This document shows positions 1-4,669 of a DNA stretch of 10,872 nucleotides, piece after piece (the stretch's first letter is position 1; the number at the start of each line of letters is the position of its first letter). The notes under the pieces were generated by a model, which ran no database searches, had not been told where the DNA came from, and was given only the letters and a program-made list of their open reading frames with translations. The position numbers and the translations under genes are program-made. Where the stretch lies: the NCBI GenBank assembly GCA_002322525.1, contig DCOU01000020.1, positions 1 through 10,872 of the forward strand, given 5' to 3'. This DNA comes from Candidatus Omnitrophica bacterium UBA1562. Its GTDB lineage: Bacteria > Omnitrophota > Gorgyraeia > Gygaellales > Profunditerraquicolaceae.

Positions 1-31
1 ACTTTTGTGACGCCCTATCTTTTTTATTCAT
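1..31 (-). CDS. Start of a further gene, cut off by the window edge
   Basis: An ATG at 31-29 is preceded by an AGGTGAGGGG purine-rich stretch suitable as a ribosome binding site, and the frame stays open to the edge, reading MNKKDRASQK. It follows rplY by about 60 bases on the same strand. In related gene orders the next gene is often pth (peptidyl-tRNA hydrolase), but these ten residues do not look like the usual Pth N-terminus, so I give no function. Too little is visible to be sure it is a gene. Confidence 0.35.
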   Translation of the reverse strand, partial: MNKKDRASQK

Positions 32-90
32 CCCCTCACCTTTATCAAATTCATTTTTATTATTTTCTGAACTTTTGGAAGGTGCGGGGT

Positions 91-783
91 TCACTTCTTT
101 TCTTTCTCTGATTTTTCTTCTTCCGCCCCTTCAGCAGGTACTTCCTTCTTCTCCTTGATTACTTCCGGCTCCTGTTTCTCCTCGCCTTCCACAGCTGGAA
201 CTACCACTTCTTCTTTAATCGGTGCGGTCACGGAAAAAACAATTGCCTCGGGATTGTTTAAAACTTTAATGTTGGAAGGAAAGGTTATATCCTTAATATG
301 TATGTCATCGCCAATCTTTAACTGGCTGACATCCACCTCAATGTCCTTGGGTATATCCGTAGGCAAACACTCAACCTCAATTTCCCAAAGGGTATGCTCT
401 AAAGAGCCTCCTTCCTGCCTCACTCCTACGGGCTCGCCTTTAGCAACCACCGGCACATTCACTTTGATCACCTTAGTCAAAGAAATCTCATTAAAATCTA
501 CGTGTATTATATCGCCTTTAACTGGGTCGTGTTGAATCTCTTTAATTAAGCAGGGCCTGCCTTTTTGTTCCTTATCGTCTTGTATCTTTAAATTAATGAC
601 CGTGCTCTCTAACCGATGCTGGTGTATCAACTGCCACAATTGCCTGTGCGATACCTTTATAGGTTGGGATTTCTTGCCTTCTGCATAAATAACCGCGGGG
701 ATGAATCCTTTTTCTCTTAAATCCTTAACCTTGCTCTTTCCTAATTCCCCTCTGGGTTGAACTTCCAAGACTATCTCTTCCAT
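91..783 (-). CDS. rplY: 50S ribosomal protein bL25, long CTC/TL5 form
   Basis: This is the 5S rRNA-binding protein of the large ribosomal subunit, in the long form with two domains (general stress protein CTC / TL5 type). Residues 1 to about 93 form the L25 domain: an EIVLEVQPRGELGKSKVKDL opening, then GFIPAVIYAEG, then the HDPVKGDIIHVDF motif at the end of the domain. Residues from about 100 to 190 form the TL5-like beta domain (VNVPVVAKGEPVGVRQEGG, LPTDIPKDIEVDVS). Residues from about 195 are a low-complexity Glu/Lys tail, which is typical of the long form. Length 230 aa is normal for this type. The ATG at 783 has AGGAG upstream at a rather long spacing of about 12 bases. It follows prs, as in the classic prs-ctc order, and is likely co-transcribed with it unless the palindrome at 805-826 interferes. 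Confidence 0.95.
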   Translation of the reverse strand: MEEIVLEVQPRGELGKSKVKDLREKGFIPAVIYAEGKKSQPIKVSHRQLWQLIHQHRLESTVINLKIQDDKEQKGRPCLIKEIQHDPVKGDIIHVDFNEISLTKVIKVNVPVVAKGEPVGVRQEGGSLEHTLWEIEVECLPTDIPKDIEVDVSQLKIGDDIHIKDITFPSNIKVLNNPEAIVFSVTAPIKEEVVVPAVEGEEKQEPEVIKEKKEVPAEGAEEEKSEKEKK

Positions 784-804
784 TCGTCGCTATCGCTCCT
801 CATG

Positions 805-826
805 AGTAACTAGTACACTAGTTACT
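805..826. repeat. Perfect 10-bp palindrome between prs and rplY
   Basis: Arms agtaactagt and actagttact are separated by two bases. The hairpin lies in the 46-base gap between the prs stop and the rplY start. There is no T-run after it on the minus strand, so it is not a textbook terminator. It could be an mRNA processing or stability hairpin. The left arm decamer recurs at 8466-8475 in front of the TPR gene. Confidence 0.7.
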
Positions 827-829
827 AAC

Positions 830-1768
830 TTAATCAAATAACGAACTAACCGATTCTTCGTTATGAATTCTTTTTATCGCCTCACCCAAAAGACCGGCTA
901 CGGATAAAACTTTAATCCGCGGATGTTTCTTGTGGTTATCCAAAGGAATGGAATCGGTAATTAACAATTCTTCCAAGTCTTTGCATTTATCTATGCGCTC
1001 CACAGCCGGCCCAGACAAAACTCCATGTGAAATCGCAGCGCGGATACTTCCGACCTTGGCTTTTTTCAAAGCCTGGACTGCCTCAATCATAGAACTACCC
1101 GTGGCAATTAAATCATCCACAATGATGGCATTCCGACCTTCTACCTTACCCAATATATACATTACTTCTGTTTTCTCCGGTGAGTCGCGCCTTTTATCTA
1201 TTATTGCCAGGTCTGCAGAAAGCCGTTTGGCATAAGCCCTGGCCATTTTTATACCGCCTACATCCGGAGAAACTATTACCAAGTCCTTAAGTTTTAATTT
1301 TGAAAGATACTCTATAAAAACACCTACTGCAAAGAGATGGTCTACAGGTATATCAAAGAAGCCCTGTATTTGGCCGGCGTGTAAATCCATAGTCAAGATT
1401 CTATTCGCGCCCGCAATAGTCAAGAGGTTGGCCACTAACTTTGCCGTAATAGGCACGCGGGGCTGGTCTTTCCTATCCTGCCGGGCATAACCAAAATAAG
1501 GGATAACCGCCGTAATGCGCTGGGCTGAAGACCTTTTTAAGGCATCAAGCATAATCAAAAGTTCCATAATATTTTCATTGGGCGCAGGACAGGTAGGCTG
1601 GACTACAAATACATCCTTTCCCCGCACATTCTCATTAATCTTGACACGTATCTCTCCTTCGCTAAACCTTGCGACCAATGCATCTGATAGTTTGACTTTA
1701 AGGTATTCGCAGATTTTTTTGGCTAATTCCGGATTCGCATTTCCGCTAAATATTGCTAATTTATCCAT
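830..1768 (-). CDS. prs: Ribose-phosphate pyrophosphokinase (PRPP synthetase)
   Basis: This enzyme makes PRPP from ribose 5-phosphate and ATP in the cytosol, feeding purine, pyrimidine, histidine and NAD synthesis. At 312 aa it has the normal class I length. Visible motifs are the N-terminal IFSGNANPELA segment, FSEGEIRVKI (32-45 region), YFGYARQDRK (91-100), DLHAGQIQGFF (128-138), VIVSPDVGG (164-172), the KRR flexible loop (192-194) and the PRPP loop VDDLIATGSS (217-226). In E. coli Prs the PRPP loop has a third aspartate (D224); here that position is Ala222, giving a loop more like that of adenine phosphoribosyltransferase. The ATG at 1768 is preceded by GGAGTGAGGAG, part of which is paired in a small hairpin. 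The gene sits between glmU and rplY, its classic neighbours. Confidence 0.96.
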   Translation of the reverse strand: MDKLAIFSGNANPELAKKICEYLKVKLSDALVARFSEGEIRVKINENVRGKDVFVVQPTCPAPNENIMELLIMLDALKRSSAQRITAVIPYFGYARQDRKDQPRVPITAKLVANLLTIAGANRILTMDLHAGQIQGFFDIPVDHLFAVGVFIEYLSKLKLKDLVIVSPDVGGIKMARAYAKRLSADLAIIDKRRDSPEKTEVMYILGKVEGRNAIIVDDLIATGSSMIEAVQALKKAKVGSIRAAISHGVLSGPAVERIDKCKDLEELLITDSIPLDNHKKHPRIKVLSVAGLLGEAIKRIHNEESVSSLFD

Positions 1769-1773
1769 CTCCT

Positions 1774-1789
1774 CACTCCGTTCGGAGTG
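1774..1789 (-). promoter_or_regulatory. Hairpin over the prs ribosome binding site
   Basis: On the minus strand CACTCC pairs with GGAGTG across a GAAC loop. The GGAG in the 3' arm is the Shine-Dalgarno match at normal spacing (7 bases) from the prs ATG. A second AGGAG abuts the ATG and is too close for good use. The site may therefore be partly masked. The hairpin is seen directly; any effect on translation is inference. Confidence 0.4.
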
Positions 1790-1847
1790 TAAAGTGTTTA
1801 AGTGTAAAGTTTTTAAGTCTCAACTTACACACTTACACACTTACACA
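1789..1847. repeat. Octamer tandem repeat and its imperfect inverted copy between glmU and prs
   Basis: cttacaca occurs three times in tandem at 1824-1847. The segment 1789-1810, with gtgtaaagtg and aagtgtaaag, is an imperfect inverted copy. Together they could fold into a long AT-rich hairpin in the 81-base spacer. There is no sign of a CRISPR: the units are 8 bases with no spacers. Slippage-generated microsatellite expansion is a plausible origin. Confidence 0.7.
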
Positions 1848-1849
1848 CT

Positions 1850-3097
1850 TTATGTTATGGGTCTCGCCGGCACGCCCACAACCGTTTGGCCATCGCAAAC
1901 ATCTCTATTTTTAGTTACCACTGTTCCTGCGCCGGTCCGAGCGCACTTGCCAATCTTAACCGGCGCAACTAATACTGTATCGCTCCCTATGAAGGCCTTA
2001 TCCTTTATTACAGTAATATTCTTTTTCTTACCGTCAAAATTAGCAGTAACCGTGCCGGCACCGATATTAACTTCTCTTCCGATGCGGCTGTCTCCCAGAT
2101 AACAAAAATGTTTCGCTATTGTTTTGGAGGAAATTTTTGTGCGGTTAACTTCTGAAAAATTCCCTAGCAGTACATCATCTGCCAGGCTGGTACCCGCTCT
2201 TAAATGCGCGAATGGACCCACACAACAACGTTTTCCTATTTTAACATCAGTTTCAATAACTGTAAAGGGATAAATCGTAGTATCCTGCCCGATCTTAGCC
2301 CCGTAGCTTATAAAAGTAGAATCCGAGTCAACAATGGTAATACCTTTTTGCATTAATTTTTCATTAATCCGTTTTCGCATAATTGAGTTTGCTTTGGCGA
2401 GATCCTGCCGCGAATTTATGCCCAGCGCCTCATTGATATCGGTAATTGTCAGGCTATCTATAAGATAATTATTTTTATAAAGTATAGCTATGGTATCGGT
2501 AAGATAATATTCTTTTTTTCGATTATCAGGCCTGACTGACTTCAAAGAATAGATTAATCTATCTTTATTAAAACAGATAATGCCGGTATTAATTTCTTTT
2601 ATATCTTTTTGAAAATCATCCGCGTCTTTTTCTTCCACAATCCCGCAAATACTGGCGTATTTATCTCTTAAAACCCTGCCATAACCGGCGGGTTCATCTT
2701 TTTTTACGGTCAGAAGAGTTGCGTCTAAATTATTTTTTATATGGTGCTCTAATAGTTTTTTTATAGTTTCTTTCTTTAACAGCGGATTATCCGCGTAAAG
2801 TACTAAGACAGTGCCTTTAAAATTCTTTAAGGCTGCCAAGCCTTCTTTTACTGCATCTGCAGTTCCTAAGAGCCTTTTTTGGATAACCACTTTTATGCCA
2901 GCCGGTAGCTGCTTTTTTATTTCCTCAGCCTTATATCCTAGGACAGCGACAACATTTTTTATTTTTAAAGACTGCGCCAAATCCAAAACATAACTTAAGC
3001 AAGGCCTGCCGCAGATAGGATGCAAGACTTTTGGGATATCTGACTTCATCCTTACGCTTTTACCGGCGGCTAAAATTATGACTGCAATATTTTTCAT
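1850..3097 (-). CDS. glmU: Bifunctional GlmU: GlcNAc-1-P uridyltransferase / GlcN-1-P acetyltransferase
   Basis: GlmU acetylates glucosamine-1-P with acetyl-CoA and then uridylates the product, giving UDP-GlcNAc for peptidoglycan and LPS. Residues 1 to about 225 are the pyrophosphorylase domain: LAAGKSVRMKSDIPKVLHP (from residue 9), the metal-binding Asp in LYADNPLL, GYGRV, VEEKDA, EINTGI and GINSRQDL. From about 245 onward hexapeptide repeats form the left-handed beta helix of the acetyltransferase domain. The catalytic histidine is about residue 330 (KHFCYLGD); the acceptor-site Arg (LRAG), Tyr and Asn (VNIGAG) are also present. The residue aligned with E. coli Lys351 is Asn (NFSEVNR). At 415 aa it lacks the C-terminal tail of the 456-aa E. 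coli enzyme but has the whole helix. An AGGA lies just before the ATG. It is followed by prs, as in Firmicutes. Confidence 0.94.
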   Translation of the reverse strand: MKNIAVIILAAGKSVRMKSDIPKVLHPICGRPCLSYVLDLAQSLKIKNVVAVLGYKAEEIKKQLPAGIKVVIQKRLLGTADAVKEGLAALKNFKGTVLVLYADNPLLKKETIKKLLEHHIKNNLDATLLTVKKDEPAGYGRVLRDKYASICGIVEEKDADDFQKDIKEINTGIICFNKDRLIYSLKSVRPDNRKKEYYLTDTIAILYKNNYLIDSLTITDINEALGINSRQDLAKANSIMRKRINEKLMQKGITIVDSDSTFISYGAKIGQDTTIYPFTVIETDVKIGKRCCVGPFAHLRAGTSLADDVLLGNFSEVNRTKISSKTIAKHFCYLGDSRIGREVNIGAGTVTANFDGKKKNITVIKDKAFIGSDTVLVAPVKIGKCARTGAGTVVTKNRDVCDGQTVVGVPARPIT

Positions 3098-3109
3098 ATT
3101 CCTGAATGC

Positions 3110-3271
3110 TTAATTATTGATTTCCCTTAATCTTCTTCGCATCATTTTCTGACGCTTTGTTAATATTCTATCGGACAGTTCGTTCATTAATCTAATGCCT
3201 TCTAGTTTCTTTCGCAAAGATATCCTGGATCCTCTCAAAATATTTTCTTTCTGCGTTATCCATCCGAACAT
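3110..3271 (-). CDS. Small basic ORF coupled to the nucleotidyltransferase, possibly frameshifted
   Basis: A 53-codon frame starts with an ATG that shares one base with the TAA stop of the upstream gene (TAATG), a layout typical of translational coupling, and ends 12 bases before glmU. The product is rich in Lys and Arg, with a helical-looking C-terminal half (IRLMNELSDRI, then RQKMMRRRLREINN). I do not recognise it. An alternative frame starts at ATG 3263 and gives MDNAERKYFERIQDIFAKET before stopping at 3192. That N-terminus looks more protein-like than the one in the annotated frame (MFGWITQKEN). Joining this N-terminus to the other frame's C-terminus would make a plausible protein of about 50 residues, so a single frameshift near 3195-3205 is possible. 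Neither start has a clear Shine-Dalgarno sequence. Confidence 0.45.
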   Translation of the reverse strand: MFGWITQKENILRGSRISLRKKLEGIRLMNELSDRILTKRQKMMRRRLREINN

Positions 3272-3762
3272 TATTTCATGCCCCTTGCCAGTTTTAATTC
3301 TTCAATATCTTTTAGGTCCTTATCCCTCCCTGAAATTTTCTTCATCTTTATAAAATTCCTGGGTGAAATAACTTTAAAAGTTAGGCCGCCCACCCTGGCT
3401 TCCAGGGCATCTTTTACGGCTTCTTTAAAATCAACCGGCGAATCAATAACAATATCTACCTCTTCATAAGTCCTTTCGCCTTTGTAAAAATTAAAAGCCT
3501 TCATATTCTTATTCTTTATCCAGTCTTCGCGGGTTTTTTCATCCGCTATCTTAGCGGGGTCTACCGGCTGCTTAACATGATATCCGGCCTTTTTCATAAT
3601 ATTAACTATCTTGAGGAGATTCTTGCCGGACATCTCAACAAGAATATCCATATCAAGGGTATTGCGACTGCCACCGAGAAGGTTAAACGCTATTCCTCCT
3701 ACAAGCACATATTTTACCTTTTGCTTCTGAAACTCCCGTAATATTTCTTCGTATAGTATCAT
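3271..3762 (-). CDS. Nucleotidyltransferase-fold protein (MNT/AbiEii-like, DUF6036 type)
   Basis: The protein has the signature of the polymerase-beta-like nucleotidyltransferase fold: GGIAFNLLGGSRNTLDMDIL has the Gly-Gly pair at 22-23 and the metal-binding Asp37-x-Asp39, and a third acidic residue is likely Asp103 in EEVDIVID. The C-terminal SGRDKDLKDIEEL is common in stand-alone members related to AbiEii toxins. Length 163 aa fits a minimal single-domain form. Family members include toxins that transfer nucleotides to tRNA or proteins, but also many uncharacterised housekeeping-like copies. No HEPN (HepT) partner is visible next door; the only partner candidate is the small ORF overlapping its stop. 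The ATG at 3762 has no clear ribosome binding site. It interrupts the conserved spoVG-glmU block just downstream of tRNA-Gln, which suggests insertion at a tRNA. The precise substrate is unknown. Confidence 0.75.
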   Translation of the reverse strand: MILYEEILREFQKQKVKYVLVGGIAFNLLGGSRNTLDMDILVEMSGKNLLKIVNIMKKAGYHVKQPVDPAKIADEKTREDWIKNKNMKAFNFYKGERTYEEVDIVIDSPVDFKEAVKDALEARVGGLTFKVISPRNFIKMKKISGRDKDLKDIEELKLARGMK

Positions 3763-3789
3763 ATTTGCTGGGACGTCTGGACTTAATGA

Positions 3790-3810
3790 GCCCCGACATA
3801 ACTTCGGGGC
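3790..3810. repeat. GC-rich 7-bp hairpin upstream of the nucleotidyltransferase gene
   Basis: Arms gccccga and tcggggc are perfect, with a 7-base loop. On the minus strand the hairpin is followed by TCATTAAG, too poor in T for a confident intrinsic terminator. It could end or process the tRNA-Gln transcript before the nucleotidyltransferase gene. Confidence 0.55.
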
Positions 3811-3816
3811 GAATTA

Positions 3817-3862
3817 ATCCTGACAACTGCAAGTAATTTATGCAGCGCTTAGCTGTCAGGAT
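3817..3862. repeat. 9-bp inverted repeat directly downstream of tRNA-Gln
   Basis: Arms atcctgaca (3817-3825) and tgtcaggat (3854-3862) are perfect, with an inner ctgca/tgcag pairing. It starts nine bases after the tRNA 3' end. With the hairpin at 3790-3810 it forms a structured spacer that may serve in 3' processing of the tRNA precursor. It could also be a remnant of an inserted element. Confidence 0.6.
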
Positions 3863-3870
3863 CGCCATCA

Positions 3871-3941
3871 CTGCCCGGCAAGGATTCGAACCTTGACGCT
3901 CAGACCCAAATTCTGATGTGCTACCATTACACTACCGGGCA
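3871..3941 (-). tRNA. tRNA-Gln (anticodon UUG)
   Basis: A full cloverleaf can be folded by eye. The acceptor TGCCCGG pairs with CCGGGCA over 7 bp. The D arm is GTG...CAC with TAATGGTA in the loop. The anticodon stem TCAGA/TCTGA holds loop ATTTGGG with anticodon TTG. A 4-base variable loop is followed by T arm CAAGG-TTCGAAT-CCTTG. The discriminator base is G, as usual for tRNA-Gln. CCA is not encoded (TGA follows), so it must be added after transcription. It lies between spoVG and the nucleotidyltransferase gene; tRNA-Gln near ispE/prs is also seen in other bacteria. Confidence 0.95.
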
Positions 3942-3960
3942 AATCGATATTGCTCGACCC

Positions 3961-3993
3961 TCCCGCTGTAGGACGTTAAAAACTCAGGCGGGA
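3961..3993. repeat. Hairpin tcccgc/gcggga between tRNA-Gln and the tRNA-like sequence
   Basis: Six-base perfect arms at 3961-3966 and 3988-3993 enclose a 21-base loop. It overlaps the 3' part of the tRNA-like sequence, so pairing here would compete with any cloverleaf. It may be the trace of a small repeat inserted in an old tRNA gene. Confidence 0.4.
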
Positions 3994-4059
3994 TTTCACC
4001 TCAACTCTTGTTCTTGTAGGCTCAAAAATTCTCGTGTCCTACCATTGGACGACGTCCCA
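3969..4059 (-). pseudogene. tRNA-like sequence, probable degenerate tRNA-Gln
   Basis: The 5' part reads like a normal tRNA: TGGGACG, then TC, then a perfect D arm GTCC-AATGGTA-GGAC, then A and CGAGA as the 5' anticodon stem. The run ATTTTTG follows where an anticodon loop should be, but no matching 3' stem is present. A GAGGTGAAATCC segment vaguely recalls a T arm but does not fold as one. At 3969-3975 CGTCCTA can pair with TGGGACG (one G:U pair), giving a 7-bp acceptor-like stem and a total of 91 nt. The D arm closely resembles that of tRNA-Gln at 3871-3941, which lies 27 bases further downstream. A decayed tandem tRNA-Gln or a tRNA-mimic RNA are the options; I favour decay. Confidence 0.5.
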
Positions 4060-4061
4060 AA

Positions 4062-4085
4062 ATTTGAATTTTGACATTTGAATTT
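4062..4085. repeat. Short direct repeat after spoVG
   Basis: atttgaattt occurs at 4062-4071 and again at 4076-4085, in the AT-rich gap between the spoVG stop and the tRNA-like sequence. It may be a promoter-like or slippage-derived region. No function can be assigned. Confidence 0.5.
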
Positions 4086-4094
4086 AACCGTTAT

Positions 4095-4490
4095 TTAACT
4101 AAAAGGGCTACTTGGGCCCCTGTTTTTCTCCTGTTCGTATGCTTCCAAGACTCTCTTTTGCAGGTATTCTCTGAAAGACTGAGTTATGGGATGGGCAATA
4201 TCTTTATGTTCCAATTGGGCACTGGCTTCCTGACCTGCCGTCTGAGACGCTGCAGGCAGCGCTGCTCCGCATTGATTACAATATTTGGAACGCAACTCAT
4301 TCTTAAAACCGCACTTCGGACAAGGCTGTTTTATCTTCCTCGAAGGCATAGCAATAAATAGCCCGTTTGTGCCTTCTATTACTTTTATATTCCTGACTAC
4401 AAAGGCATTATCAAAAGTTACCGTGACATATGCCTTTAATTTTTTATCCGGCGAATCCTTTAAGAAAACCCTGGCCTCGGTTACCTCCAT
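4095..4490 (-). CDS. spoVG: SpoVG-family RNA/DNA-binding regulator with an inserted zinc ribbon
   Basis: SpoVG proteins bind nucleic acid and affect septation, sporulation or virulence genes. Residues 1-52 match the family (MEVTEARVFL, LKAYVTVTFDNAFVVRNIKVIEG, NGLFIAMPSRK). The family's conserved DIAHPI motif, normally directly after the MPS segment, appears only at 97-102, followed by the C-terminal helix (SFREYLQKRVLEAYEQ). Between them lies an insert with Cys57, Cys60, Cys71 and Cys74 (CPKC and CNQC), a typical double-ribbon zinc-binding spacing, plus an Ala/Gln-rich linker. The product is 131 aa, against roughly 85-100 for ordinary SpoVG. I chose the ATG at 4490 because AAGGAGGT precedes it at ideal spacing and homology starts there; an upstream in-frame ATG at 4532 lies in repeat sequence. 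It follows ispE, as in Bacillus. Confidence 0.9.
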   Translation of the reverse strand: MEVTEARVFLKDSPDKKLKAYVTVTFDNAFVVRNIKVIEGTNGLFIAMPSRKIKQPCPKCGFKNELRSKYCNQCGAALPAASQTAGQEASAQLEHKDIAHPITQSFREYLQKRVLEAYEQEKNRGPSSPFS

Positions 4491-4496
4491 AAGTTT

Positions 4497-4504
4497 ACCT
4501 CCTT
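4497..4504 (-). promoter_or_regulatory. Ribosome binding site that fixes the spoVG start
   Basis: AAGGAGGT on the minus strand lies six bases before the ATG at 4490. It is the strongest Shine-Dalgarno sequence in the left half of the window and argues against the longer frame that starts at 4532. Confidence 0.85.
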
Positions 4505-4510
4505 GTTGTC

Positions 4511-4658
4511 GCTCGCTTCGTTCGCTCCCCATAGGGGCTTTGCCCCTCTGGCCTTCAGTCGCTTCGCTCCTTCTCTGTCACCCCAAAAGCGTGGGGAAAA
4601 TTTTTCCCCACACCCCTTTGGTTCTTTCGTTTACTCCCATTCATTTTACGAAAGAACC
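4511..4658. repeat. Cluster of inverted repeats in the ispE-spoVG spacer
   Basis: Three hairpins sit in one 180-base spacer. Arms ggttctttcgt (4620-4630) and acgaaagaacc (4648-4658) form an 11-bp stem. The segment 4591-4611 is a palindrome with 10-base arms (gtggggaaaa / ttttccccac). At 4534-4547 aggggc pairs with gcccct across tt. The flank 4511-4570 repeats gtcgct, cgcttcg and cgctcc. The palindrome could act as a weak bidirectional terminator, but no clear T-run follows on the minus strand. A frame of 29 codons at 4555-4644 is judged non-coding. Confidence 0.65.
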
Positions 4659-4669
4659 TTGCATGAATT

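Noticed and set aside
155..535. 126-codon plus-strand frame in rplY
   Set aside because: Antisense to a clear bL25 gene, Ser/Thr-rich as expected for a shadow of Glu/Lys/Val codons.
1824..1847. Tandem units considered as a CRISPR array
   Set aside because: Eight-base units in direct contact with no spacers; a microsatellite, not a CRISPR.
1515..2102. 195-codon plus-strand frame across prs and glmU
   Set aside because: It runs antisense to two well-identified genes and across their repeat spacer; its composition is that of a shadow frame.
3790..3810. Intrinsic terminator after tRNA-Gln
   Set aside because: The stem is good, but the downstream bases on the minus strand (TCATTAAG) lack the needed T-run, so it is listed only as a hairpin.
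3683..3871. 62-codon minus-strand frame between tRNA-Gln and the nucleotidyltransferase
   Set aside because: It overlaps the start of the nucleotidyltransferase in another frame, spans two hairpins, and has no recognisable features.
4491..4532. Longer N-terminus for spoVG starting at 4532
   Set aside because: The extra residues (MGSERSERQQGGKL) come from the repeat-rich spacer, and the strong ribosome binding site and family homology both point to 4490.
4555..4644. 29-codon minus-strand frame in the ispE-spoVG spacer
   Set aside because: It is made of the inverted repeats themselves, has no ribosome binding site and no family look.
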